NCBI GenBank assembly: GCA_028583415.1
Contig: CM053265.1
Coordinates: 27,745,815-27,809,814 of the forward strand
DNA: 64,000 bases
Origin: Protea cynaroides
Lineage: Eukaryota; Streptophyta; Magnoliopsida; Proteales; Proteaceae
Direction: 5' to 3'
The notes below the pieces were generated by a model. The model was given only the letters and a program-made list of their open reading frames with translations. It made no database searches and had not been told where the DNA came from. The position numbers and the translations under genes are program-made. This document shows, one piece after another, positions 11,358 through 22,999 of the stretch (position 1 is the first letter of the stretch; each line of letters starts with the position of its first letter).

Positions 11358-12666
11358 ATGGCTCGTACCAAAGTACCCAGGTTCATGACCCAGTCCACTT
11401 CTGTTCTAACGAGGCTGAGGCACAGTATGCCCGCTACGCTCGTAAGAAGGTAGAGGGAGGTCGTCGGGTGGACTTGGCTAGCCTGACCTTGTTAGATGTG
11501 GAGAGAGCTTTTGGTGATATGGGTTGGCTTTCTATGATCACCTACGACGCCTGTACTCGTCCAGATTTGGTGCGACAGTTTTATTGTAATCTCCAAGTGG
11601 TGGGGGATTACAATGATACTGAGAGGGGTAGAGAGCTCAATATCACTAGCTACGTCAAGGGAGTCGAGGTTTCCTTTAATTAGCGACAGCTAGCGGACTT
11701 GTTGGGCATTTTATATGACGGCCCCTTGGTGTTCTGTGCTCCTAGAGAGCCCCAGGTCTTTTCTTTAGAGATAAGGGCTGAGATTAACCATCAGTTCATC
11801 AGAGAGGATCGCTAGGAGATGAAATCAATCTACCTACGTCCAGAGCCTCGGGTGTACTATAAGATCATTCAGCACAACCTGATACCTCAGAGTGGGCACT
11901 ACGAGAGGATCTCCCAGTTGACCCAGTTCTTGCTGTACTGTATCTGCACTAGGCAGCCTGTCTGCCTCCCTTATATTATTATGCGGACCATGATCAGTGC
12001 CACATTGCCCGGTTATGTTGGCAACCTACCTCATGGACGCATGATCACTACACTGCTTACCCGTCTGGGTGTTGACTTGGTGGATGAAAGGATTCAGGAG
12101 AAATCCTTCTCATCACCTCTAGATTGGGAGGCCATTTGTAAGATGGGCATGCGGGATGCTCAGGTCAGCGACGATGAGAGGAACGCTCTGGTGCATCCGC
12201 GTACTCGAGTGGAGATGGCTGACGCTGAGGTAGCAGCAACAGCAGCTGCTGGAGCAGGGGTTCATGGGGGTGATGATGATCGTTTGTTCATGGATGTGGA
12301 TTCCATACCTCCTCCATCACCTACACATGCTACGGGAGCTGGTCCTTCTTATGTAGCTGGTCCTTCACATGCAGCTGATCCTTCACATCCACCTTCTGAT
12401 GACATGATGGGGATACTGCGTGAGATTAGAGAGGCTCAGCGCATGTCTGATCTAAGGATGAGAGAGCTTCTAGATGCTCAGCGCATGTCGGATCTGAGGG
12501 TGGGAGAGCTTTAGATGCTCAGCGCATGACTGATCAGCGGGTGGCTGATCTCACAGCTAGTCTTCAGACGACCCAGACTCAGATAGCTTGGTTGACTAGA
12601 GTCTATGCTGAGGATTAGGACAAAGGCCGTGAGGCACCGCCTCCCCCATCACCTCCAGCTTCCTGA
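11358..12666 (+). pseudogene. Antisense gene in E1: plant transposon-protein-like (aORF)
   Basis: Runs opposite to gag-pol, between the 5' LTR and gag. The start MARTKV follows a TTTTGCAG acceptor (11345-11352). A 1-nt deletion breaks the frame early. Later parts read FGDMGW, FYCNLQVVGD, VKGVEVSFN, HNLIPQSGHYERISQ and CLPYIIMRTM, matching what I know as the 'putative plant transposon protein' domain of many plant repeat proteins. The C-terminus is Ala/Gly/acidic, then repeats AQRMSDLR as a likely coiled coil. Stops lie at 11681, about 11814 and 12512. Upstream are a donor ACAG/GTATGT at 10895 and a microexon at 11192-11208 whose own donor is mutated (GT to AT). Function unknown. Confidence 0.75.
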
Positions 12667-12932
12667 TGTATTTTCTTTTATTTTTCTTTTGTACTTCAGA
12701 GTAATTGTCTGGGTTATGGACTGTACTCTGCTTTAGACTTGTATATATACGTTTGTTCTTCCTTCGACTGTATACAAATTTGTTTCTCATTTAATAGATG
12801 TATTATTCTCTTTTAATTTTTGTCTCAAACAACACAGATGCTTATAGTGTGTTATTATTATAGTTTTTAATTATCCTATCTCAGTTCATAAACTTTTGTG
12901 GTAGTATACTAGTTTAAAAGACAGGGCATGAG

Positions 12933-12945
12933 GGCTCTGATACCA
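12933..12945 (-). promoter_or_regulatory. Primer-binding site of E1 (initiator-Met tRNA type)
   Basis: Minus-strand reading is TGGTATCAGAGCC, three nt after the 5' LTR end TGTGACA. It is complementary to the 3' end of plant initiator methionine tRNA, the usual primer of these elements. Confidence 0.9.
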
Positions 12946-13225
12946 AGTTGTCACACCTCAATTCCATACTATTTAGAATGGTGTGATGAACCACTAATAA
13001 ACCAACGGTTCAACTAGGATCTCTAATAGGCTGTGTCCTTTTAAATTAAATCATACACATCCATAACCATAATCAGAATAAATACACAATAGCGGAAGTC
13101 TTAATATGAAATGAACTGAGGAATCTAACTATGATAATATAAATAAAATATCAAATTATGTTGTATCAACCGAGACATAAGTAAATAAAATATCAATTAC
13201 ATTTTCTTAATAGTTCAAATAAAAT

Positions 13226-13359
13226 CTAATCGAAAACGCATGAGTTGTACTCGCATGAGGAGTCATGCGTCTCCACTATGTCTTCAGCCTCCATCGCAGC
13301 CACGTGCCCGTACACAGAAGCATTCATATAATCTTTCACAGTGGTACATGCATCTTCAA
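13226..13359 (-). CDS. Conserved LTR exon, E1 5' LTR
   Basis: Follows TTTTTAG; reads VEDACTTVKDYMNASVYG and ends HDSSCEYNSCVFD, stop. One Cys of the motif is Tyr. The open frame also extends upstream to a Met at 13522, but that upstream part overlaps intron-like sequence and is less conserved between families. Confidence 0.5.
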
Positions 13360-14887
13360 CTAAAAATATTCGATGTCGAAAGGGTGAGCACACATCACGG
13401 CTCAGTGAGCAAACAAAACAATGCAACAAACATATGCATGTATTCAATTCATATTTGTGATCTGGTATATAAGTTTGCAATGTGCTATACAAAGGTTCGG
13501 TGGTTGCCTCACCTCTATACACGAGTGTGTGAAGCCGCCCAAAAGTTAACGTTTATTATCATCCCACATGCACCCACTATGGAATAGAGATAGAGCTAAA
13601 GTGCTTAGGACCACACCGCATCACATTTCCCCTGATACTCTACCCATACCAACACGTAAGCCCCTACTGGCGAGAGCTTGCAAACTGGGCTCGCAACTAA
13701 CCAATCTTAATGTCAAACAGTGTACCCAATGCCTCACCCCAGCATCCCTCAATACGTCCATAGAGATAGAGCTAAGGCCCCCCAGTAGAGTTGAAGACTA
13801 CACGGTCCGAGACCACCTCCCTTGATACCCTACGACGTAATAGTTCTGCTAAGGTAATGGCGATACGACGATGTCAGTGGACAAGACTTGAGTAGAGATA
13901 GAGCTAGAGTCTAGTGACTAGACTACAATGTCACGTCCTTCCCCTGATGCTCCACTCGCATCAAGCACACTAACCACAAACATACATTCACATGTCTATT
14001 CCTAATAGCATCATCATCATCATGTTATAAATAAAATAGAATTAAATATGCATGAACATTAATAGCAGAAATATTAGATGACATGTTGAATGCACATTAC
14101 AAGCATACACGCATAGAATCAGTCATGGCATTGGACTCAAGAAATAGAAATAATTTATTATTAACCAATTAGTTTAGGTCTTGTTCCCTCACCTTTGCTT
14201 GAGTGTAAATCCTTTTTCAAGCTTTAAGAATCACTTAATATCAATAGGAAGACCTAACAAGTGGATAGATTTTAATTAGAATTCATTCTGATAATTTTAG
14301 GCTTACTGTTAAGTGAGGGTCGCAGGTAGGGTAGCAGTTTTCTGCGACCCCAGGGTGCAGGGTCAATGCCAGGGTCGGATGTTCCATCGACCCTGGGTGC
14401 GACCACAGCTTCCCTTGACTTTCCAAAAGCTGGGGGTCGATCCTGTGGTCTGGTAGGGTTGATTCCCAATCGACCCCACGTGCGACCCCCCGTGGTTTGA
14501 GTCGACCTTTTCATCCTACAGTCCATTCTTTCATGTTTGGGTCCTATGGCTTACTTCCACAATCCATTTTATGCTTGTTCTATGGCTTAAAACTCTAGGT
14601 TTCTTCCTTACTTTGCCTACCATGATTCCCTCCATGGATTTCATTGAAATCTTCCCATGGATGGATGATTTGGGTTTCTCCTAAATCATACCCTCTTCAT
14701 GAACTATTATAAGGTCTTAAATTATTAATGGAAGCATACCCATACCTTAGGTTTGTTGAGATTCAGAGGTTTCTCTGAATTCTTCTCTTTAGTCTTCTTC
14801 TCCAACTTTCCTTCTCTTCTCCTTCTCTTCTCTTTCTCTCACTTTCAATTAGGGTTTCAAAATGAGTGAAAGAGGCTAAGGGACGTC

Positions 14888-14897
14888 CTATTTATAG
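14888..14897 (-). promoter_or_regulatory. TATA box of the E1 5' LTR
   Basis: Element-sense CTATAAATAG, followed about 30 nt later by CTTAGCCTCTTTCACTC and a purine-rich (GAGAAG) leader. Equivalent boxes occur in the other LTRs, for example about 53447-53455 (TATATATA) and 58431-58440. This puts the start of transcription about 360 bp into the LTR. Confidence 0.75.
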
Positions 14898-15260
14898 AGA
14901 AAAACCTTTCAAAATAAGTCCCATTGAGATTAGGAAAGAATCCCCTTGAAATTTGGAAAGTTTCCTATTTACGGTTTCTGTCGACAATGAGGGGGTCGAT
15001 GAGGGGGTCGAAGATCCCGTTGACCCTCAGGTCTAAATTGTCTGACCTTCGGTCATAATTTCAGGGGTCTGACTCTTTAATGAGGGGGGTCCGACCCTGC
15101 TTATTTGGGTATGCGACCCTGCCCCTTAATTTACTATTTTTGGGTCAGTTTAATACCTGGTCTCACTATTTCCTTCACGCACTTGGTCCATTTGGCTCGA
15201 CCATGATAGGTAGACCTGGTACAAGGTGGTAAGACCGGTTAGTTCGATACGGGTCTTACA

Positions 15261-15320
15261 CCACTACCTGGTGGTTCCTTCTACAAAGCCACATCTGAGT
15301 TAAGCTTAAGACAACCACTT
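15261..15320 (-). pseudogene. LINE RNase H domain, N-terminal piece
   Basis: Minus reading gives PSGCLKLNSDVAL, a stop and KEPPGSG, the start of the RNase H domain that continues at 1019-790. It is separated from the zinc-finger part of the same LINE by a small poly(A) insertion at 15321-15536. Confidence 0.7.
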
Positions 15321-15536
15321 GGACGGTGTGTCCTGATATAGTGGTTAGGGAGGTCGTGTGGGATGCTTCCCATAGGCCTAGGTATTGGTTCCATTAGTGC
15401 TTATGTTGCTTGGGATAGCCCCTGCTGATGGCATTGCTGAAGGTGGGGGGTTTTCATCATATTAGGGCGTGGTTCTTTTCTTTTTCATCATATTAAAACA
15501 AATTGGAATTCTAGTAACCAAAAAAAAAAAAAAAAA
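15321..15536 (+). mobile_element. 5'-truncated LINE 3' end with poly(A) tail
   Basis: About 200 bp ending in a run of about 17 A (15520-15536). The segment TGCTGATGGCATTGCTGAAGG matches the 3' untranslated part of the LINE at 18500-20870 (about 20776-20800) with few changes, so it is likely a short copy of that LINE family. A possible short TSD is CCACTT (15315-15320 and 15538-15543). The exact left end is uncertain. Confidence 0.55.
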
Positions 15537-15537
15537 G

Positions 15538-16330
15538 CCACTTAGAGATAGAGATCCAGCCACAGATGGAGAAAGGGAGTGTTCAGCAACATCTTGAAAA
15601 GATGATGGGGTAATAATCTTCTGATCCTCTGTAAAGGCTTTTTCAACTTGGAAAATAACATCAATAGGAGAACTGTCTTTATGCTCAAAATAAAACTCGT
15701 TTCTTGATTTCCAAAGGCTCCAACAAAGAAATGCTGCAAAAGAAAAGATCCGCTTAGCATGTTACTTTGTAATGGAAGGTATTGACACCATTTGAAGCAA
15801 CCATTGATGTAGTTTCAGTTCATTGCTTGTAGGAACAACCAAAGTCATTTAGGTACTAAGCCAGGTCGCCCGAGCAAAAGGGCAGGTAAGTAATATATGA
15901 TCAATAATCTCCATAGCCTCTCCAAATCGATGGCAAAAAATATCGATTGTCAAATGTCCGCGAGAATGACCTTCACTCGAAGCCACTCCCTGTGCACAAC
16001 ACTGCTAGAGAAACTCCTTGATTTTTGGCAAAGTTTTGTAGCTCCAAATCTTTCTCAAAACAACTGTAGGAATAGTTCTGCAACCTGCACTATGAGAGGA
16101 AGAAGGCAGAGATAACAAGTCAGATTCCTAAATGTTTGAGAGCATATGATAAGCACTCTTAATAGAAAACTTCCCATTCTTGGTGCCTTTCCAAATAAGT
16201 TGGTCTTCCTCTTGAAAAAATTCAAAGGGGAGTCTTTTTGATAGCCTCCACTTTTGCTAGCATAAACAAAGCCGAAAGGACATCCAACTTCAAAGTTTGA
16301 GATCTAACATCAATAACATTTGAGACTAAA
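15538..16330 (-). pseudogene. LINE ORF2 zinc-finger (zf-RVT) region
   Basis: Minus reading includes IFCHRFGEAMEIIDHILL, then TCPFARATW, the reverse-transcriptase-associated zinc-finger pattern of plant L1 LINEs, then LWKSRNEFYFEHKDSS, the linker to RNase H. Several stops are present. It is the upstream part of the same LINE copy as 15261-15320 and 790-1019. The left boundary near 16330 is approximate because I lose recognisable coding beyond it. Confidence 0.7.
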
Positions 16331-17644
16331 TTATATTCAGTAGATTATAATTCATGAGGTCTTATGAAGCATATGTCCATCAATTAGAGAGGTAATGGAG
16401 ATATAACTCTTTCACATTATGCAAGGTAAAAGAAAGGATTTTAATTAGATGCAAGTAAATAATCAAAATTAATACACCTGATTCCAACATCGGTTGAAGG
16501 TAAGTGAAGAACACATGACCACAACACTGGAAACAAGTTACAAAGCTCCAATTCGCAAGCTCAATATTAAAAAAGCTTTCTTACAGTGACTCTCTTGGAT
16601 AGCTCTCCTTAGATGGATCAAGGATCTCCAATATGTTGGAGTCTAAGTTGTATTTATAGAGGGGAAACCTAGCTCATCCTCTTGGGAACGCAATGCACCA
16701 AATCTTAAGGTGGATTATTGAATATTGAGTACGAATCACTCAAAATGGATTAATGGCTCAATATGAGTCCAAAAACCCTAGATGGATAAATTCCACGTCC
16801 AATCCATGTGGGAGCAGCCTTAAATGAGTTCCAAGGACTTCTTGGAGTCCTAAGAAGCCTACCACGTCGAGGAGAGAGTCCAAGACGCAAAAAAATTGAG
16901 ATTGAGTCGAATTGAGAAGTTCCCACGGATTAAGGAATCTCCTCAGGTTGACGTCTGCAAATATGGTTGTCCACATCCTGGTGGGGGGGGTGTTGATCGA
17001 CCTACTTGTTGGTGTTGGCTCAACCTAAGTTGGGGTCGATGACTCAGGTTGTCAACTAAGAGCCAGGGCCGAGACGTTGGTCTAAGAATAGGGTCTAATG
17101 GGGCCACTTTTGGCCCTCATGAGCCAGGTCAGCACCACCCTTGGTTCATGAGTAAACTGGGCTGGTTCTCCGAAGAACCTGAAACCTAGATCGCCATATA
17201 ACTTTTGATTCTAAACTTTGAAATACTACGATTTTGGCACTGCTTTGAAGCCCTTAGCGAGTATTAGGTCACTATGAGCTTAGGAACAACTAGGGAAAAT
17301 AACTTTTGGGTTGACCTCGTCAATTTTAGTTAGGGGTATTTTGGTAATTTCAAACACTACAACCAAAATCTGGGGAATGATTCGCAGCAAGGGCTGGAGG
17401 CCTCTGGGAGATTTGGTGACCCAAGAATGGGAGACACTAGTGTCCCCCTAAGTGTTCAAGGGTGTGAGTTGCATTTGGTATGCTTTCTTAAAATGCATTA
17501 TAGGCCAATGATACATTCTGGGATGAAAAAATAGTATTTGATATGCATTCTCGTTTTTTTGGACAATTTTACTCTGGATCATGCTCTTTTGCCAATGCTA
17601 CATTCTAAATCTAGAATGGAAATGCCTATTATTTTGTCCATTTT
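16331..17644. other. Unclassified sequence before the assembly gap
   Basis: No gene recognised. On the minus strand a TATAAATACAAC-like box (about 16649-16660) is followed by GGAGATCCTTGATCC, which looks like the promoter and leader of another LTR or gene, but no termini or TSD were found. A G-rich run is at 16981-16990. Confidence 0.3.
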
Positions 17645-18144
17645 NNNNNNNNNNNNNNNNNNNNNNNNNNNNNNNNNNNNNNNNNNNNNNNNNNNNNNNN
17701 NNNNNNNNNNNNNNNNNNNNNNNNNNNNNNNNNNNNNNNNNNNNNNNNNNNNNNNNNNNNNNNNNNNNNNNNNNNNNNNNNNNNNNNNNNNNNNNNNNNN
17801 NNNNNNNNNNNNNNNNNNNNNNNNNNNNNNNNNNNNNNNNNNNNNNNNNNNNNNNNNNNNNNNNNNNNNNNNNNNNNNNNNNNNNNNNNNNNNNNNNNNN
17901 NNNNNNNNNNNNNNNNNNNNNNNNNNNNNNNNNNNNNNNNNNNNNNNNNNNNNNNNNNNNNNNNNNNNNNNNNNNNNNNNNNNNNNNNNNNNNNNNNNNN
18001 NNNNNNNNNNNNNNNNNNNNNNNNNNNNNNNNNNNNNNNNNNNNNNNNNNNNNNNNNNNNNNNNNNNNNNNNNNNNNNNNNNNNNNNNNNNNNNNNNNNN
18101 NNNNNNNNNNNNNNNNNNNNNNNNNNNNNNNNNNNNNNNNNNNN
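17645..18144. other. Assembly gap (500 N)
   Basis: Exactly 500 undetermined bases, a conventional placeholder size, so the true gap length is unknown. Confidence 0.99.
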
Positions 18145-18499
18145 ACTCACTCTCAAACCTCAACCATAAACCTTCACCTCCATCACCACTGCCTCTACAA
18201 CCACCACCTTCATCGCCACCACAATAGAGAAGAAAAGCGAACTTAGGGTTTTTTCTCCCCTCTACTATAGTCACCCTAGAATGGAGTTAGTTTGGTCATT
18301 ACAAAAATATTGACCACAAACCATCAGTATTTAACAGAATATACCTTAATGTGTGGATTTAATTGTAATTTAATAGTCCTTGTAGGCGAGATATTCATAC
18401 TTCTTTAAAATGTTTAGGGGCATTGTACTTTGGGTAAACCACAGGGGAGGAAACGGTATTTTTCCCTTTTATTAAATATACATGTACGAAAATGGCTTC
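18145..18499. other. No gene seen between gap and LINE
   Basis: Begins with short CAC/CTC-rich, low-complexity sequence (ACCACCACC-type), then AT-rich sequence. No reading frame or repeat terminus was recognised. Confidence 0.5.
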
Positions 18500-20870
18500 T
18501 TTGGATGAAATCAGCCCTCTTTACTACAGGCACATAAAGACTCCTACTCTGCTTTTATTTGTTGATGATATTCTCATTTACCTAAAGGAAGGCTAAGCTC
18601 AAGGGGGCAAGGTTCTTGAAAAAAATGCCTAATAGTTATGCCCTTGGCTCGGGTCAAACTATCAATGAAAACAAGAGTAAATGTTTTTTCAATGGTGTCT
18701 CTCTGGTCAGGAAAAGGAAGATAAAGAGAAGCCTTGGTTTTACTGAGGAAAGCTTTCCTACTAAATGTCTTGGGGCAAGCCTATTTTCAGGGACAGTTGA
18801 AGCTTGGTTTTACTGAGGAAAACTTTCCTACTAAATATCTTGGGGCAAGCCTATTTTCAGGGACAGTTAAAACTAGCTTCTTTATGCCTCTGTTGGACAA
18901 ATTCAAGAAATTTTTTTTTGCATGGAATGGGCATTTACTTTTATTAGCTGGAAGAGTAGAGCTGGTAAAGTCTATGTTATCTAGTTCATTTGTTCAATCA
19001 TTCTCTGTTTACAAGTGACCTCTGTTTATTCTTAAGCAAGCAGAGTAATGGATGAGGAACTTCTTATGGACTAGTGATTTAAACCAGAGAAAGCATACTA
19101 TTGTGAATTGGAATTTGGTGTGTAAATCAGTGAAGGAGGGGGGGCTGGGTATTCGCAGGTTAAGTGAGGTAAATGATGCATTATTATCTAAAATGGCATG
19201 GAATATCAAGGCCACTGATTCTTTATTTGCTAGCTTTATGAGAGCATGGTATTTTTACCAAAATGGTACTCAAAGGAATTTATCGGATTCCTCACCAGTA
19301 TGGCAAAGTATAAAGAAAATCTGGGACTGGACTGCAAAGCACTATCATTGGCTAGTAGGAGATGGGAAATGCGTTAATTTTTGGACTAACTATTGGTTGG
19401 GTTCATCTTCTATGATTGACCTCATTGGAGAGCATGCTATTCTTGATTTGCAACCTCATTCATTAAATGGTAAAGTTTCAACTTTCATTTATTAAGGAAG
19501 ATGGAATTTTTCGAAGGTGTCTTCTTTAATCCTGAACGAAAATTTTGACATGGCAAAGAATATTCCATTAGTACAATTAAGTAATGACAAAATGGTATGG
19601 ACTCTGGCTATAGATGGGTTTTTTATCTGTCTCTTTTGCATGAAATGCTCTTAGAAAAAAATGAGGACCGAAAAAGCTGGACTTCTATTGTTTGGAATAA
19701 AAGGAGCACGGCAAATGAGTCAATATTTGGTTGGAGATGGTGTATGCGTAAACTGTCTACTGATGATGCTATCCGTCGAAAGCAGGTAAGCATTGTGTCA
19801 AGATGTTATCTTTGTCATAAAGAGGAAGAGACTTTCAGCCATCTTTTTCTAAAATGTGAATTTGTAAATAAAGTGTGGAATTCTATTTTAACACCTTTTG
19901 GTTTCAATTGGTTTGAGCATTCATCCTCGGATTCCCTCCTTCAATGGTGGAGATTTAAGAAACGAGTTGCGCCTCTTAAAGAGTTGTGGTACTCTCTCTT
20001 TCTTATCATTATTCAAATGTTTGGAAAATGAGGAATTTGTGCTGCTATGATGGGAAAACGACATGCTTAAGTTTAGTCCTGTATAGAATTGGGAAAGGTG
20101 TTCATTTTGTTACCTTGTCCAGGCCTTGTGTGGTTAAATCTTTGGCTGATTTGCGTATTAAGCTGCACTACTCTCTCCTTTCCATGTCTGTAAAGATGGC
20201 AAGGATACTCCCTATGCTATGGAAGAAGTCGCCTGTAGGGAGGTGGAAATTAAACATAGATGGATGATCCTTAGGCAATCTAGGTGATGTAGGATCAAGA
20301 GGGGTGTTTCATGATTGTACTGGCAAAGTTGTGTTTGCATTCTTTGAATTCATTGGGGAAGCATCTAATTATCAAGTGGAGTTTATGGTAGCTATTAAAG
20401 GGCTAAAGCTAGCTGTGCAAAAAAATATTTGCAGGTTATGGGTTGAATGTGACTCGGCATCTGTCAGAGGATGTTTGATGGGAAATAAGTTACCATGGTA
20501 TTGGCAGCAGGAATGGGAAGCAGTTCATTATAAATTTTCAGCCCTTAGAATTAATCATTGCTTTAGAGAATCAAATGTAATAGCAGACGGACTTGCCAAA
20601 TGGGCAGCGACGGAGTTGAATTCTTGCACTTGGATTACCTATCCTAACTTTGTTGCTAGTGATGTAGTTTGGGATGATTTTGAGTGTCAGCATTACAGAT
20701 TTGTATCTGCAACCTGATCTTTTAATTGCTAATGAATGTAGACAGATTTGTTATTTTGAGAGACCAAAAACGGATCCTGCTGATTGCCATGCCGAAGGTG
20801 GGATAGACCATTTTGTGGTTTGTATTTTTCATTAGTTTTATTCTTTTTAATGCAATTTGCTTGACCTATT
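18500..20870 (+). pseudogene. 5'-truncated plant L1-type LINE ORF2
   Basis: In order: RT fragment with FVDDILIY (about 18560) and SGQTINENKSKCFF (about 18650); RT tail and linker (RVELVKSMLSS, then NWNLVCKSVKEGGLGIRRL near 19100); zf-RVT (CYLCHKEEETFSHLFLKCEF near 19810); and RNase H (WKLNIDG near 20250; LWVECDSASVRGCL near 20440; NVIADGLAKWA near 20590) ending at a stop at 20714-20716. Frame breaks occur at a 70-bp tandem duplication, near 19015, near 19495, near 20030 and near 20266. The 3' part after the stop ends next to an (AT)n tract. The 5' end of ORF2 and any ORF1 are missing. Confidence 0.88.
18733..18872 (+). repeat. 70-bp tandem duplication inside the LINE RT
   Basis: CTTGGTTTTACTGAGGAAA starts at 18733 and again at 18803, with only a few differences over 70 bp. 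Because 70 is not a multiple of three, the second copy shifts the frame and splits the RT. Confidence 0.9.
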
Positions 20871-20871
20871 A

Positions 20872-20876
<5 letters not shown>

Positions 20877-20949
<73 letters not shown>
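20877..20949. repeat. (AT)n microsatellite after the LINE
   Basis: About 36 AT units directly follow the LINE 3' end, where a poly(A) tail would be expected. The original tail may have been replaced or expanded. Confidence 0.95.
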
Positions 20950-21598
<649 letters not shown>

Positions 21599-21976
21599 TT
21601 CAATCTGAATTTAGTGTGTCTTGAAGCAATGCAGACCCTTCCTATTTATAGAAAAAATGGTGCCTATCCATGGGGGTATGATCAAAGGATGTATCCATTA
21701 AATGGATTGGATGTGATCTCCCAAAAGTCTCACGGATTACTAGCTAGGATCACCCCCTTTCTATATAGAGGTACCTTTTGTATACAGAAAGGTATTATAT
21801 GTAATATTATATGTATCCTTTGAGTAGGTACGCACTTGTTTGTATACCAAAAGGTATTAGATACATCTCTACGTATTTAAATATGTAGAGGCATCCCTCC
21901 TTACCAAAATAATAATATTAATATGTATATATAATTAAACCATAGTATAAAAAGATGCCATAGTATAAAAATATAT
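21599..21976. other. Unclassified sequence with a minus-strand TATA-like box
   Basis: CTATAAATAGG on the minus strand at about 21642-21652, followed downstream by a CT-rich leader. It could be an LTR or a gene promoter. No coding frame follows, and LTR ends were not found. Confidence 0.3.
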
Positions 21977-22180
21977 TGGAAAAATTACTTGTATACCCCA
22001 TTTCATGTACCACCCAATAATATTTGACAATTACATGTACTACCCCCAATTTCAAAAAGATGTAACAAACAGACCCAATCCATTAGACCAAATCCGTTAG
22101 ATGTTAATGTAAGTAACAATAAAAATTTTAAAGACAAAACTACCCTTTAAGTAAATCCCATCTGTACCCTTAATGGAACT
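21977..22180. mobile_element. Possible MULE-type terminal region (one end only)
   Basis: GAAAAATTACTTGTATACCCC, then TTCATGTACCACCC, repeated ATGTAC(T/C)ACCC, then CCGTTAGATGTTAATG. The layout resembles the terminal region of the complete MULE at 47480-48831 (CATCTACACCCC repeats and a subterminal TAACGG-like segment). No matching right end was found, so this is tentative. Confidence 0.3.
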
Positions 22181-22335
22181 TGAAGTTTCAATTTTACTCC
22201 TCATTCCAAATGGATTTCCTAAACCCTCAACCCAAACCCTCGTCATTTACTTCTCATTGGAGAACAGAAATAGAGTAGAGGTGATTCAGACCTACAACTT
22301 CCTCCGAGAGACGGCATGCAGTGCTCTGGTGATCT

Positions 22336-22757
22336 CCAATTTTTCCCGCTTGGAGGCTCAGGTAGCTAGTGACGAAGGACATGATAAACTATGCGAGTGT
22401 GACGATTGTGCCTTCGGCTAGACGAAGTATTGCTGGTCTCCATAGTTTTATTAGCTTGTTTTATTTTCTTTATTTGGAACACTGAAGTTATATACTGATG
22501 ATTGTGGATGGTGGGATTTATACCAGTTATGTCTTAATACCATGGTCCAATTTTGTCCTCTTGGAGGCTTAGATAGCTGGTGACGAAGAACATGGTGAAC
22601 TATGCGAGTGTGACAATTGTGTTTTTGGCTAGACGGAGTGTTGCTGATCTCCATAGTTCTATTACCTTGTTCTATTTTCTTTATTTGGAACACTGAAGTT
22701 ATATACTAATGATTGTGGATGATGGGATTTATACTAGTTATGTTTTAATACCATGGT
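22336..22757 (+). repeat. 211-bp tandem duplication within the LTR fragment
   Basis: CCAATTTT...TTGGAGGCT recurs at an offset of 211 bp (22336 and 22547). Both copies keep an open segment ending with a CEC--C motif: HDKLCECDDCAFG, stop, and HGELCECDNCVFG, stop. The two copies differ by scattered substitutions, so the duplication is not recent. Confidence 0.88.
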
Positions 22758-22981
22758 TTGAACAAGGTTGTTATTATTTTAATTATCATTAGATACACTC
22801 AGTTTCATTTAATAAAGTCTTTTGCTATTTTATTAATACTCTGATTTTTTGGTTTGTTATTTGGGATGTGGTGGTTGGTTATTATTAGCATGTTTTTTTT
22901 TTTGTAAATTTGGGGAAGGTTGAGCTGGTTCATTGACGGTTCGACTGCACCTTTTGTTAGACCAAAAATCGGGGTGTGACA
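22336..22981 (+). repeat. Diverged chromovirus LTR fragment (3' part)
   Basis: Ends ATCGGGGTGTGACA at 22981 like the other LTRs, and has the late-LTR signature (TTCATTTAATAAAGTCTTTTGC, with AATAAA, near 22806). The start is not recognisable. It carries a 211-bp tandem duplication and is more diverged than the other LTRs here. Confidence 0.75.
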
Positions 22982-22999
22982 GTATGTGTAATTTTCCCT

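Larger units (their letters stand above)
1020..15260 (-). mobile_element. E1: full-length Tekay/Del-like Ty3/gypsy chromovirus (nested solo LTR inside)
   Basis: Both ends are defined by TGTCACACC...CTTACA LTR termini in plus reading and by a perfect 5-bp TSD, CCACT (1015-1019 and 15261-15265). In element sense the order is 5' LTR 12949-15260, primer-binding site (PBS) 12933-12945, leader with an antisense gene, gag, intron-like segment, PR-RT-RNase H-IN-chromodomain, polypurine tract, 3' LTR 1020-3337. A solo LTR (7611-9858) interrupts gag. The reading frames carry several stops and frameshifts, so the element is no longer autonomous. The terminal chromodomain and RT sequence place it with plant chromoviruses; Tekay/Del is my best assignment. 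Confidence 0.93.
12949..15260 (-). repeat. E1 5' LTR (2312 bp)
   Basis: Plus reading begins TGTCACACCTC and ends GGTCTTACA against the TSD CCACT. In element sense: U3 of about 360 bp with a GGGTCGA cluster (about 14990-15125); TATA CTATAAATAG at 14897-14888; a purine-rich non-coding exon; donor CTAAG/GTATG with intron start at 14745; a second motif cluster (about 14322-14505); a pan-family conserved block; the exon 13226-13359; and the PBS. R plus U5 is thus unusually long, about 1.9 kb. Confidence 0.93.

Noticed and set aside
12933..12945. tRNA gene fragment
   Set aside because: Only 12-13 nt match initiator tRNA and they sit at the LTR edge; this is a primer-binding site.
17538..18274. Long open frames on both strands across the N gap
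   Set aside because: They consist almost wholly of undetermined bases.
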